A stretch of 64,000 bases of DNA, taken from NCBI GenBank assembly GCA_017643845.1, contig JAEPMR010000002.1:81355-145354 (forward strand), written 5' to 3'. The notes beneath the pieces are model-generated. The model was not told the origin of the DNA. It made no database searches and worked only from the letters and a program-made list of their open reading frames with translations. Shown one piece after another: positions 1-9,330 of the stretch. Every line of letters begins with the position of its first letter. Position 1 is the first letter of the stretch. The position numbers were made by a program, and so were the translations under genes. This DNA is from Marivivens sp. GTDB lineage: Bacteria; Pseudomonadota; Alphaproteobacteria; Rhodobacterales; Rhodobacteraceae.

Positions 1-157
1 CGGATTTCCCTGAGTAAAGTGACGCCAAAATACCCTCTTTCAAGTTTGGTGGAATCAGTCTAGACGACGCAACGCGCTAAAGAAGCGTATCCTCCATGGG
101 CCTTGCTGGACGACATCCCGGCTTGTGCCATCACCTTAATCTCGAAAGGAGACCCCG
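1..157. other. leader region upstream of rpsO
   Basis: I recognise no gene here. One frame from the window edge stays open to a TAG at 61-63, but the 20 encoded residues do not look like the end of TruB, the usual upstream neighbour of rpsO. A GANTC site (GAATC) lies at 52-56. A strong Shine-Dalgarno (GAAAGGAG, about 143-150) precedes the rpsO start. Confidence 0.4.
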
Positions 158-427
158 ATGTCGATTACTGCAGAAGAAAAAGCACGCCTCATCAAAGAGT
201 TTGGTACCAAGGAAGGGGACACTGGTTCTCCGGAAGTACAGGTCGCCATCCTGACGTCGCGCATCACGACACTTACCGAACACTTCAAGACCCACAAGAA
301 GGACAACCACGGTCGTCGTGGACTTCTTAAGATGGTAGCTCAACGCCGTAAGCTTCTCGACTACGTTAAGGGCAATGATCAGGCTCGGTATCAAGACCTT
401 ATTAAACGCCTCGGTATTCGTCGCTAA
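158..427 (+). CDS. rpsO: 30S ribosomal protein S15
   Basis: This is the primary 16S rRNA-binding protein of the small-subunit platform. The product is 89 residues, the usual length. The S15 signature is complete in residues 39-70 ([19 protein letters not shown], then RRKLLDYV), and the C-terminus ends LGIRR as in bacterial S15. The ATG follows an AAGGAG-type ribosome binding site at a good distance. A strong intrinsic terminator directly follows the gene, and pnp comes next, which is the conserved rpsO-pnp order. S15 often represses its own mRNA through the leader, but I could not identify that structure here. Confidence 0.98.
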   Translation: MSITAEEKARLIKEFGTKEGDTGSPEVQVAILTSRITTLTEHFKTHKKDNHGRRGLLKMVAQRRKLLDYVKGNDQARYQDLIKRLGIRR

Positions 428-450
428 TCTGTCGATTGATGCAGTTCTAA

Positions 451-482
451 CGCCCGCTTCGCTGAGCGGGCGTTTTTGTTTT
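451..482 (+). terminator. rpsO intrinsic terminator
   Basis: An 8-bp GC stem (CGCCCGCT at 451-458 with AGCGGGCG at 465-472) has a 6-nt loop and is followed by a T-rich run at 473-482. It lies 24 nt after the rpsO stop, so pnp is probably transcribed mainly by read-through or from its own promoter. Confidence 0.9.
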
Positions 483-540
483 TACGGCGTCTATTATCGC
501 TTTCCCACCTTTTGCTTTCCCTGAGAGGCAAACTCCTGTA

Positions 541-658
541 TGGCCCCGCCATCTGAAACGTGACGCCCTAGACCCCGGCGCATGAAATGATGGAAGGGGT
601 CGGTGGCAATGGGGCCGCCAATGAAACGAGAGACCCGGGAGCGCCCGGGAGAGCTCTC
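541..658 (+). promoter_or_regulatory. structured 5' leader of pnp
   Basis: Three complementary pairs are visible. GGCCCC (542-547) pairs with GGGGCC (611-616). Nested inside it, GACCCC (571-576) pairs with GGGGTC (596-601). A separate hairpin has CCCGGG (634-639) paired with CCCGGG (644-649) and outer arms GAGAG (628-632) and CTCTC (654-658). The last hairpin ends a few bases before the ribosome binding site. In enterobacteria such a leader stem is cut by RNase III and then used by PNPase to destroy its own mRNA. The same role here is inference. Confidence 0.6.
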
Positions 659-673
659 TGACAGGATACGATG

Positions 674-2806
674 ATGTTCAACGAAGTTAAGAAATCAATC
701 CAGTGGGGCGAAGAAACGCTTACACTGGAAACCGGAAAGGTCGCGCGGCAGGCGGATGGATCCGTGATCGCAACGCTTGGCGAAACCAGCGTGATGGCGA
801 ACGTAACCTTTGCCAAAGAACCGAAGCCGGGGCAGGACTTTTTCCCGCTAACCGTTCACTATCAAGAGAAATACTATGCGGCGGGCAAAGTTCCTGGCGG
901 TTTTTTTAAGCGTGAGGCACGGCCAACTGAGAAAGAGACGCTGACAGCCCGCTTGATTGACCGTCCCATACGGCCGCTATTCGTTCCGGGCTTCAAAAAT
1001 GAAGTTTTGGTCATGTGTACGGTGCTCAGCCATGATCTCGTAAACGATCCAGATATCGTCGCGATGATTGCAGCCTCTGCTGCGCTCACCATCTCTGGCG
1101 CGCCGTTTATGGGCCCCATTGCTGGTTGTCGCGTCGGCTTTGAGGATGGCGAGTATATCTTGAACCCGACCGTCGACGACATGCAGGGGCTTCGCAATAA
1201 TCCTGAGCAACGCCTCGATCTCGTCGTCGCGGGTACCAAGGATGCAGTGATGATGGTCGAGTCGGAAGCATATGAGCTTTCCGAGACTGAAATGCTCGGT
1301 GCAGTCACATTTGCGCACGAGCAGATCCAGCCGGTTATCGATTTGATCATCGACCTCGCTGAAGAGTCTGCAAAGGAACCCTTTGATTTTACGCCTCCGG
1401 ACTATTCCGAATTGTACGAGGCAGTAAAAGCAGCAGGCGAAGAGAAAATGCGCGCTGCTTACGCGATATTGGACAAGCAAGAGCGGCAAGTCGCTGTTGC
1501 AACCGCCAAAGAGCAAATCAAGGAATCCTTGAATGACGATCAACTGGAAGATTCCAATCTTGGTTCGGCGCTGAAGAAATTGGAATCTACCGTCCTTCGG
1601 AGTTCGGTTGTTAAGGACGGCAAACGCATCGATGGTCGTGCGCTCGATGAAGTGCGCTCCATCGTATGTGAGACTGGTCTCCTACCGCGCACACACGGTT
1701 CTGCTCTCTTCACGCGAGGTGAGACGCAAGGTCTGGTCGTGACGACCCTGGGAACGGGAGACGACGAACAGATTATTGATGCTCTGCACGGTAACTTCCG
1801 TTCCAACTTCCTTCTGCACTACAACTTCCCGCCGTATTCGGTTGGTGAAGCGGGGCGCGTTGGTCCTCCCGGACGTCGCGAGATTGGTCATGGCAAATTG
1901 GCTTGGCGTGCTCTGCAAGCTGTTTTGCCTGCGGCAACGGATTTTCCCTATACTATTCGGGTCGTCTCTGAAATCACCGAGTCAAATGGGTCCTCATCGA
2001 TGGCCTCGGTCTGCGGTGGGTCACTTTCGATGATGGACGCCGGTGTGCCGCTAAAGGCGCCGGTTGCGGGCGTTGCGATGGGTCTCGTTCTCGAAGACGA
2101 TGGCTCCTACGCAGTGCTCACAGACATCCTTGGGGACGAAGACCATCTCGGAGACATGGACTTCAAAGTTGCCGGTACTGAAAATGGCATCACGTCACTC
2201 CAAATGGATATCAAGGTTGCAGGCATCACGCCTGAAATCATGGAGAAGGCGCTTGAGCAGGCAAAGCGCGGCCGCATGCATATCCTCGAGGAGATGGGCA
2301 AAGCCCTAACCGAAGCAGGTGAATTCAGTGTTCATGCCCCGCGCATTGAGACGATGCAGATCCCGACCGACAAGATCCGTGAAGTTATTGGCTCTGGCGG
2401 TAAGGTCATTCGCGAGATCGTTGAGGTTTCCGGTGCCAAGGTTGACATCAATGACGAGGGCATCATCAAGATTGCCTCGCCGAATGGTGAAGCAATCAAG
2501 AAGGCATACGACATGATCTATTCGATCGTTGCTGAACCTGAAGAAGGAAAGATCTACCGCGGCAAAGTCGTGAAGCTGGTCGACTTCGGCGCTTTCGTGA
2601 ATTTCTTCGGTAAGCGCGATGGTCTTGTCCATGTTAGCCAAATTGAAAACCGTCGCTTGAACCATCCTTCTGATGTCTTGAAAGAGGGCCAGGAAGTATG
2701 GGTCAAGTTGCTAGGCTTCGATGATCGTGGAAAGGTTCGCCTTTCTATGAAGGTCGTTGACCAAGAGTCCGGCGAAGAGGCCAGCAAAGAGGAAGCATCG
2801 GAGTAA
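674..2806 (+). CDS. pnp: polyribonucleotide nucleotidyltransferase (PNPase)
   Basis: This is a phosphorolytic 3'-5' exoribonuclease of RNA decay and a degradosome partner. The domain order is two RNase PH-like cores split by a helical domain, then KH and S1 RNA-binding domains. The second core carries [14 protein letters not shown] near residue 485, with the metal-binding aspartates. The KH GSGG loop is near residue 573, the S1 domain spans about 620-690, and an acidic tail ends the protein. Total length is about 710 residues, as in the family. Two ATG codons are adjacent (671 and 674). I prefer 674 because the family starts MFNEVKKS and the spacing to AGGA at 663-666 is better. Confidence 0.98.
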   Translation: MFNEVKKSIQWGEETLTLETGKVARQADGSVIATLGETSVMANVTFAKEPKPGQDFFPLTVHYQEKYYAAGKVPGGFFKREARPTEKETLTARLIDRPIRPLFVPGFKNEVLVMCTVLSHDLVNDPDIVAMIAASAALTISGAPFMGPIAGCRVGFEDGEYILNPTVDDMQGLRNNPEQRLDLVVAGTKDAVMMVESEAYELSETEMLGAVTFAHEQIQPVIDLIIDLAEESAKEPFDFTPPDYSELYEAVKAAGEEKMRAAYAILDKQERQVAVATAKEQIKESLNDDQLEDSNLGSALKKLESTVLRSSVVKDGKRIDGRALDEVRSIVCETGLLPRTHGSALFTRGETQGLVVTTLGTGDDEQIIDALHGNFRSNFLLHYNFPPYSVGEAGRVGPPGRREIGHGKLAWRALQAVLPAATDFPYTIRVVSEITESNGSSSMASVCGGSLSMMDAGVPLKAPVAGVAMGLVLEDDGSYAVLTDILGDEDHLGDMDFKVAGTENGITSLQMDIKVAGITPEIMEKALEQAKRGRMHILEEMGKALTEAGEFSVHAPRIETMQIPTDKIREVIGSGGKVIREIVEVSGAKVDINDEGIIKIASPNGEAIKKAYDMIYSIVAEPEEGKIYRGKVVKLVDFGAFVNFFGKRDGLVHVSQIENRRLNHPSDVLKEGQEVWVKLLGFDDRGKVRLSMKVVDQESGEEASKEEASE

Positions 2807-2833
2807 TCTCCGATAGCGATCCAGTTTTTTTGA

Positions 2834-2861
2834 GGGTTCGGCCAAGGCCGGACCCTTTTTT
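2834..2861 (+). terminator. pnp intrinsic terminator
   Basis: A nearly perfect inverted repeat (GGGTTCGGCC at 2834-2843 with GGCCGGACCC at 2846-2855, one G-T wobble) is followed by a run of T at 2856-2861. It begins 28 nt after the pnp stop. Confidence 0.88.
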
Positions 2862-2959
2862 GTTGCCAAAACGTGACATGATTTGAGGATTGAGCGGAGG
2901 TGACTTAACGCGCTGCTATTCTTGGCGTTTTCTCCTCTTAGTGCTGTGAAAATCGGAAA

Positions 2960-3538
2960 ATGTTTATGGTTAGTCGTCGTTTGTTTGTGAGTGCAGGTAT
3001 CGCCAGCTTGTTTGTAGCGCCACGGCTTGCATTTGCTCAGCTCGCGCCTCAGATGGAGGGTAGTTACCAAATCCCTGAGCGATATTGGTTGCGCGAAGTA
3101 ACTGTAAAGCGAAGTCTACCAGCAGGCGAAATCCACATACTACAAGGTGCCAAATTCCTATATTGGACTTTGGGAGATGGCCGGGCGTTGCGCTACGGCG
3201 TGGCTGTCGGTCAGGATGGCCTTCGTTTTACGGGAGCCGCTGAAGTCGGCCGAAAGGTGAAGTGGCCCAGTTGGCGGCCGACTGCATCGATGATTGCGCG
3301 CAATCCAAGTTATGCTGAATTTGCCAACGGCATGCCTGGTGGACCAAACAATCCTCTGGGCGCAAGAGCGCTTTATCTCTACCGGGACGGGCGTGATACG
3401 GCGATAAGAATTCATGGGACAACCAACCCAGCGAGTATTGGTACACCTTCCTCGAACGGGTGCTTTCGGATGTACAACAGTCACGTTATCGATTTGTTTG
3501 ACCGCGTTCCCATCGGGACCAAGGTTGTTGCATATTGA
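2960..3538 (+). CDS. L,D-transpeptidase (YkuD family), exported
   Basis: The product (192 aa) probably forms 3-3 peptidoglycan crosslinks, or attaches proteins to peptidoglycan, in the periplasm. An N-terminal signal peptide ends at about residue 26 (FVAPRLAFAQ), with an RR pair before the hydrophobic stretch. The YkuD catalytic motif is complete: His152 in HGTTNP and Cys168 in SSNGCFRM, with the expected spacing. The start could instead be the in-frame ATG at 2966, and the ribosome binding site does not decide between them. It is a single gene with terminators on one side and clpB downstream. Many Rhodobacterales carry several paralogues, so the exact substrate is unknown. Confidence 0.9.
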   Translation: MFMVSRRLFVSAGIASLFVAPRLAFAQLAPQMEGSYQIPERYWLREVTVKRSLPAGEIHILQGAKFLYWTLGDGRALRYGVAVGQDGLRFTGAAEVGRKVKWPSWRPTASMIARNPSYAEFANGMPGGPNNPLGARALYLYRDGRDTAIRIHGTTNPASIGTPSSNGCFRMYNSHVIDLFDRVPIGTKVVAY

Positions 3539-3550
3539 TATGCCAGACTA

Positions 3551-3579
3551 CTTGTAGTTCACAGGTTCCATACCCATCT
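3551..3579 (+). promoter_or_regulatory. sigma-32 (RpoH)-type promoter of clpB
   Basis: CTTGTAG at 3551-3557 and CCCATCT at 3573-3579 are separated by 15 nt. This closely matches the heat-shock sigma factor consensus (CTTGAAA, then CCCATNT). It lies about 77 nt upstream of the clpB ATG, and clpB is a classic RpoH target. The prediction is read directly from the sequence and fits the gene it precedes. Confidence 0.7.
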
Positions 3580-3655
3580 CATATCGCAAGACCCGAATGG
3601 ATACGTGCTGCAAAGCGGGCGTTAAGGAAACGGGTGCTTATAGAAGGAGAAAGCC

Positions 3656-6274
3656 ATGAACTTGGAAAAGTTCACGGAGCGGTCCCGTGGGTTTATGCAG
3701 GCCGCGCAAACGATTGCATTGCGAGAGAGCCACCAAAAGCTCGCGCCTGAACATCTTCTCAAAGCGCTACTTGATGATGATCAGGGCTTGGCTTCGAATT
3801 TGATCGAGCGAGCAGGTGGCGATGTTCGGCGCGTTGTCGAAGCTAACGATTTGGCACTTGAAAAAACGCCAAAAGTCACTGGGGACTCCAGCCAAATCTA
3901 CCTCGACAGTGCTACAGCAAAGGTCGTCGCCGAGGCTGAAAAGCTTGCATCCAAGGCAGGTGATAGTTTTGTTCCGGTTGAACGTCTTTTGACTGCGCTG
4001 GCAATCGTGAAGTCTAAAGCGAATGATGCGCTAGCCACAGGGAATGTGTCTGCTCAGGCACTCAACTCCGCGATCAATGACATGCGGAAAGGCAGAACCG
4101 CGGACTCGGCATCAGCAGAAGACGGTTATGACGCGCTCAAGAAATATGCTCGCGACCTGACTGAAACGGCGGAACAAGGGAAAATTGACCCGATCATTGG
4201 TCGCGACGAAGAAATTCGCCGTGCAATGCAGGTTCTAAGTCGGAGGACAAAGAACAATCCGGTGCTGATTGGTGAACCGGGCGTGGGCAAGACAGCAATT
4301 GCTGAAGGGCTCGCTTTGAGGATTGTAAATGGCGATGTGCCTGAAAGCCTACGCAATAAGAAATTGCTCGCTCTGGATATGGGGTCACTTATCGCCGGGG
4401 CGAAATATCGGGGCGAATTTGAAGAGCGCTTGAAGGCGATCCTCAAGGAAATTGAGGCTGCAGCTGGCGAGGTTATCCTCTTCATAGACGAAATGCATGT
4501 ACTTGTCGGAGCAGGCAAGACCGATGGCGCAATGGATGCGGCGAACCTGATCAAGCCGGCTCTTGCCCGTGGGGAGTTGCACTGCGTCGGTGCGACGACT
4601 CTGGATGAATATCGCAAATATGTTGAAAAAGACGCGGCACTCGCCCGGCGTTTCCAGCCTTTGATCGTGGAGGAGCCGACTGTCGAGGATACTGTCTCGA
4701 TCTTGCGCGGCATCAAAGAGAAGTACGAACTGCACCATGGGGTGAGGATCTCAGACTCGGCGCTGGTCTCTGCGGCGATGTTGTCGCATCGCTACATCAC
4801 TGACCGCTTCCTTCCAGACAAGGCGATTGATCTTGTGGATGAGGCTGCTTCTCGCCTGCGGATGGAAGTTGACAGCAAGCCAGAAGAGCTCGATGCGCTG
4901 GATAGGCAGATACTGCAAATGCAGATCGAGGCGGAAGCCCTCAAGAAAGAGGACGACGCCGCATCGAGGAGCCGACTGGAGAAGCTAGAGAAAGAGCTAG
5001 CCGACCTTCAAGAGCGGTCCGCTGAAATGACTGCAAAGTGGCAGTCTGAGCGAGATAAGCTCGAAGGTGCCCGTGGCTTGAAGGAGCAACTAGACCGGGC
5101 GCGCGCAGATTTGGAAATAGCCAAGCGTGAAGGGAACCTCGCGAAGGCAGGTGAACTTTCATATGGTGTTATCCCACAGATCGAGCGTCAGCTCTCCGAG
5201 GCTGAAACTCAAGAAGCCGATGGACTGATGGTCGAAGAAGCAGTTCGGCCCGAGCAGATTGCAGAAGTGGTCGAACGCTGGACCGGAATTCCAACGTCCA
5301 AGATGCTTGAGGGCGAGCGAGAGAAGCTGCTTCGAATGGAGGAAGAGCTTGGACGCCGTGTTGTGGGCCAGAAAGCGGCTGTTCGAGCGGTTTCCAATGC
5401 CGTTCGACGGGCGCGAGCCGGTTTGAATGACGAGAACCGCCCACTCGGCTCTTTCCTGTTTCTCGGTCCGACGGGGGTCGGCAAGACTGAACTGACAAAG
5501 GCTGTCGCTGAGTATCTCTTCGACGATGACAGCGCTATGGTCAGGGTCGATATGTCGGAGTTCATGGAGAAACACGCGGTTGCCCGTTTGATCGGTGCGC
5601 CACCCGGCTATGTTGGATATGACGAAGGCGGTGTTCTGACCGAAGCTGTCCGACGTCGCCCCTACCAGGTTGTTCTGTTCGATGAAGTGGAAAAGGCACA
5701 TCCTGACGTGTTTAACGTCCTGCTGCAGGTTCTGGATGATGGTGTCCTCACGGATGGACATGGCCGTACGGTTGACTTCAAACAGACGCTTATCGTGCTG
5801 ACGTCAAATTTGGGTGCGCAGGCGTTGAGCCAACTCCCGGATGGCGCTGATGCCAGTCAGGCGAAAAGGGATGTCATGGATGCTGTAAGAGCCCATTTCC
5901 GACCAGAGTTTCTCAACCGGCTTGATGAGACAATAATCTTTGATCGACTGGGCCGTGCTGACATGGATGGTATCGTTAATATCCAGCTAGCAAGATTGGA
6001 AAAGCGTTTGGCCTCGCGCAATTTGTCTTTGACTCTGGATGACGGCGCTTTGAAATGGCTCGCTGATGAAGGGTACGATCCAGTATTTGGGGCACGGCCT
6101 CTAAAGCGGGTTATTCAAAGGGCTCTGCAGGATCAGCTCGCTGAGATGATCCTTGCTGGAGAGGTATCGGATGGTGATACCGTACCCGTTAGCGCAGGGG
6201 CAGATGGACTGATCGTGGGTGAACGCGTGTCCGGCTCGAGCCGCCCCCGCCCCGATGATGCTGTAGTGCACTGA
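3656..6274 (+). CDS. clpB: ATP-dependent disaggregase ClpB
   Basis: This is a hexameric AAA+ chaperone that pulls proteins out of aggregates together with DnaK. At 872 aa it has the normal full length. In order: the Clp N domain (1-145), a first AAA module with Walker [10 protein letters not shown] near 206, the coiled-coil middle domain (about 400-530) that distinguishes ClpB from ClpA and ClpC, a second AAA module with Walker [10 protein letters not shown] near 604, and the C-terminal D2-small domain. The start is supported by GAAGGAG a few bases upstream. An RpoH-type promoter lies in front. It converges on the membrane regulator gene across a hairpin. Confidence 0.98.
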   Translation: MNLEKFTERSRGFMQAAQTIALRESHQKLAPEHLLKALLDDDQGLASNLIERAGGDVRRVVEANDLALEKTPKVTGDSSQIYLDSATAKVVAEAEKLASKAGDSFVPVERLLTALAIVKSKANDALATGNVSAQALNSAINDMRKGRTADSASAEDGYDALKKYARDLTETAEQGKIDPIIGRDEEIRRAMQVLSRRTKNNPVLIGEPGVGKTAIAEGLALRIVNGDVPESLRNKKLLALDMGSLIAGAKYRGEFEERLKAILKEIEAAAGEVILFIDEMHVLVGAGKTDGAMDAANLIKPALARGELHCVGATTLDEYRKYVEKDAALARRFQPLIVEEPTVEDTVSILRGIKEKYELHHGVRISDSALVSAAMLSHRYITDRFLPDKAIDLVDEAASRLRMEVDSKPEELDALDRQILQMQIEAEALKKEDDAASRSRLEKLEKELADLQERSAEMTAKWQSERDKLEGARGLKEQLDRARADLEIAKREGNLAKAGELSYGVIPQIERQLSEAETQEADGLMVEEAVRPEQIAEVVERWTGIPTSKMLEGEREKLLRMEEELGRRVVGQKAAVRAVSNAVRRARAGLNDENRPLGSFLFLGPTGVGKTELTKAVAEYLFDDDSAMVRVDMSEFMEKHAVARLIGAPPGYVGYDEGGVLTEAVRRRPYQVVLFDEVEKAHPDVFNVLLQVLDDGVLTDGHGRTVDFKQTLIVLTSNLGAQALSQLPDGADASQAKRDVMDAVRAHFRPEFLNRLDETIIFDRLGRADMDGIVNIQLARLEKRLASRNLSLTLDDGALKWLADEGYDPVFGARPLKRVIQRALQDQLAEMILAGEVSDGDTVPVSAGADGLIVGERVSGSSRPRPDDAVVH

Positions 6275-6281
6275 ATGGATG

Positions 6282-6316
6282 GTCTCGGGGCAATAACGTT
6301 CGGTAAGCCCCGAGAC
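6282..6316. terminator. hairpin between convergent clpB and regulator gene
   Basis: A perfect 10-bp inverted repeat (GTCTCGGGGC at 6282-6291, GCCCCGAGAC at 6307-6316) with a 15-nt loop fills the gap between two convergent genes. No long T run follows on either strand, so it may act as a bidirectional terminator or as an mRNA 3' end stabiliser. Confidence 0.6.
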
Positions 6317-6321
6317 AAATC

Positions 6322-7041
6322 TTAGATCATTCGGATAACGTCTTTGTTGATCGCGAGCATGTAGCCTCGGCGCGCTATGTTCTTGACCAGAAGCTCGCTG
6401 ATCATCTGGTTGCCGAGACTGTCCCTAAGTCTCTTTATACGTGTCGCGCCAGCTGACTCATCGCAATCATCTGCACGCCTTCCTGAAATGACGGCCTCAA
6501 TCTCTGCACCTGATAGAACTTCGTCATCCATACGGGCTTCCGCCAATACACTCAGTGTCTCGATCGCGGCATCCGTGAGTTTGAACTCAAAATTGTTGAG
6601 CAAAACAATGTTTTGATCCCTACTGATCAGTAGGGAATTCACCTCAATACCGCTCCTTTCGATTTGACCCATGCGCCGGTTCAGGGCGATCAACATTAGG
6701 AGAAAGCTTACCGCCGCAATCAAAAGCGCGGCTGCGAAAACAAGAAGAACGAATATCACAAATCGATATGAGGCCAGCGTGTCGGAAAATGCCGTTCCTG
6801 ACTGGGCGAGGATTTCCAGTAATTTAATTTCGGCTTGAGACGTCAGATTGTTGTTCTCAACAAATATTTGTTCAACGCGAGAATTAAAGGCATTCGCATC
6901 TGGCAGGTTGACGAATAGCAGGACAGCGGCGCCGCAAAGCAAGATGCCGATTGCGATAATGCCGCCCCATACAATGCGCGTGCCGGCTATTCGGGCATCA
7001 GAAGCGGAGGAAGTAGTCTCCGGCACTATCTTTCCTTTCAT
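6322..7041 (-). CDS. membrane-anchored winged-helix transcription regulator (C-terminal DNA-binding domain)
   Basis: The product (239 aa) has two clear transmembrane helices, about residues 23-46 and 94-118, enclosing a loop of about 47 residues that should be periplasmic. The C-terminal part (about 135-235) resembles the OmpR/ToxR-type winged helix: a conserved LTDAAIETLSVLAEA helix, an acidic segment, then GATRIKRLRDSLG and ARRGYMLAI, which match the recognition-helix and wing regions. ToxR and CadC have the reverse order, with the DNA-binding domain at the N-terminus. A GTG at 7026 behind AAAGGAAAG is an alternative start. The gene overlaps the small exported protein gene before it. The signal sensed and the target genes are unknown. 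Confidence 0.7.
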   Translation of the reverse strand: MKGKIVPETTSSASDARIAGTRIVWGGIIAIGILLCGAAVLLFVNLPDANAFNSRVEQIFVENNNLTSQAEIKLLEILAQSGTAFSDTLASYRFVIFVLLVFAAALLIAAVSFLLMLIALNRRMGQIERSGIEVNSLLISRDQNIVLLNNFEFKLTDAAIETLSVLAEARMDDEVLSGAEIEAVISGRRADDCDESAGATRIKRLRDSLGNQMISELLVKNIARRGYMLAINKDVIRMI

Positions 7042-7279
7042 CCAGACCGTTCTCGGAAAACACTGAAAGAATTGTCAGCATTTCCCACCCTTGTGAGGCG
7101 AGACGATCTTCTAATTCTTTTCGGGCATTGTCGAGGTCACACCTGCCGGAAATCTCGGCAACGCCATAGTGCAATCTGAGCGGGTCGTCCCGTTTGGCCT
7201 TGTAGTCGGCAAAACAGGCGGCCTGAGCAAAGTTTGCAAGGCAGGAAAGGTAAAGGGTCAAGGTTGCAGCGCGGATCAT
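6998..7279 (-). CDS. small exported protein of unknown function
   Basis: I do not recognise a family. From the ATG at 7279 the product is 93 aa with a plausible signal peptide (MIRAATLTLYLSCLANFAQA) that leaves a mature domain of about 73 residues with two cysteines and a C-terminus in GDYFLRF. An upstream in-frame ATG at 7321 would add 14 residues before the signal peptide and is less likely. Neither start has a strong ribosome binding site. The 3' end overlaps the 5' end of the membrane regulator gene, so the two are very probably translated together. The mature protein could reach the periplasmic loop of that regulator, but this is inference. Confidence 0.6.
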   Translation of the reverse strand: MIRAATLTLYLSCLANFAQAACFADYKAKRDDPLRLHYGVAEISGRCDLDNARKELEDRLASQGWEMLTILSVFSENGLDERKDSAGDYFLRF

Positions 7280-7414
7280 AGGAATCAGAACAACGTAACG
7301 AGCGTTGTAATGCAATATCATCTACTGTTCGGAGCTTAAGAAATGTGGATTCTGTTTCCCTAATGGGATTTTCGCGAGGTTGTCATTGGCTCACTGCTCT
7401 GCTCAATAAAGTAC

Positions 7415-8044
7415 ATGACCCAATTACAGCCCGATTATCTCTTAGAAACCGACTATCTTCGCGAGGGCGCACATTCGATTGCTGGTGTCGATGAAGTAGG
7501 CCGCGGACCAATCGCAGGTCCGGTTACCGCTGCTGCTGTTGTTCTTGATGCTGAAAACCTGCCGACCGGCTTGAATGATAGCAAGAAGCTTTCAGCTCGA
7601 AAGAGGGAGCAACTTTTTGACCAGATAATGCGTACGTCAGTGGTATCAATTGCGCATGCTTCAGTCGATGAGATTGATGATTTGAACATTCTATATGCGT
7701 CACATCTGGCAATGGTTCGGGCTTGTAACGGACTTCCGATACGACCATCAGTTGCACTGATAGACGGCAATTTGGTTCCCCAGGATCTGGGCCTTAAGGC
7801 GGTCCCTGTTGTCAAAGGCGATGCCCGTTCGCTCTCGATCGCCGCCGCTTCGATCGTGGCCAAGGTGACCCGTGATCGGCTCATGGTGGATTTGGCGCAA
7901 CAATACCCTGGGTACGGCTGGTCCCAGAACGCAGGTTATCCCACTAAAGCCCATTTGGAGGCGCTCCGAGATATCGGGGTGACCCCTCATCATAGGCGAT
8001 CTTTCCGCCCTGTGCACAATATATTGTATCAAGTGAAATCGTAA
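7415..8044 (+). CDS. rnhB: ribonuclease HII
   Basis: RNase HII removes misincorporated ribonucleotides and RNA from RNA-DNA hybrids. It is 209 aa, typical for the family. The catalytic acidic residues are visible: Asp26 and Glu27 in GVDEVGRGP, a further Asp in ALIDGN near 110, and the conserved KVTRDRLM segment near 150. The C-terminal HHRRSFRPVHN stretch is also typical. It sits just before ccrM in the same direction, with 98 nt between them that hold the ccrM promoter. The gene is complete. Confidence 0.96.
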   Translation: MTQLQPDYLLETDYLREGAHSIAGVDEVGRGPIAGPVTAAAVVLDAENLPTGLNDSKKLSARKREQLFDQIMRTSVVSIAHASVDEIDDLNILYASHLAMVRACNGLPIRPSVALIDGNLVPQDLGLKAVPVVKGDARSLSIAAASIVAKVTRDRLMVDLAQQYPGYGWSQNAGYPTKAHLEALRDIGVTPHHRRSFRPVHNILYQVKS

Positions 8045-8050
8045 CTTGTT

Positions 8051-8094
8051 GATTCAAAAAAACTTTTGACAGCGAATCGCCTCTGAATCATTTT
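8051..8094 (+). promoter_or_regulatory. ccrM promoter region with three GANTC sites
   Basis: A perfect TTGACA -35 box lies at 8066-8071, with a weak -10 around 8089-8094 (CATTTT) at 17-nt spacing. Three recognition sites of the enzyme itself are present: GATTC at 8051-8055, GAATC at 8074-8078 and GAATC at 8085-8089. The last two lie in the spacer and against the -10. In Caulobacter the ccrM promoter is turned off by methylation of its own GANTC sites, and the same feedback is likely here. Confidence 0.7.
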
Positions 8095-8142
8095 GGTGGA
8101 CAAGATCGAGTGGAAAAATCCACCGACATAAGAGGCAGATAA

Positions 8143-9252
<1,110 letters not shown>

Positions 9253-9303
9253 TTAGTTTTACCGCCGGTGCCTGTGGCCAATGGCCGACGATGGCACAAA
9301 CTT

Positions 9304-9329
9304 GCCCCGCCAGTCGGCGGGGCTTTTTT
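9304..9329 (+). terminator. ccrM intrinsic terminator
   Basis: A perfect 8-bp stem (GCCCCGCC at 9304-9311, GGCGGGGC at 9316-9323) with a 4-nt loop is followed by six T at 9324-9329. The convergent alkB stop codon begins two bases later. Confidence 0.93.
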
Positions 9330-9330
9330 G

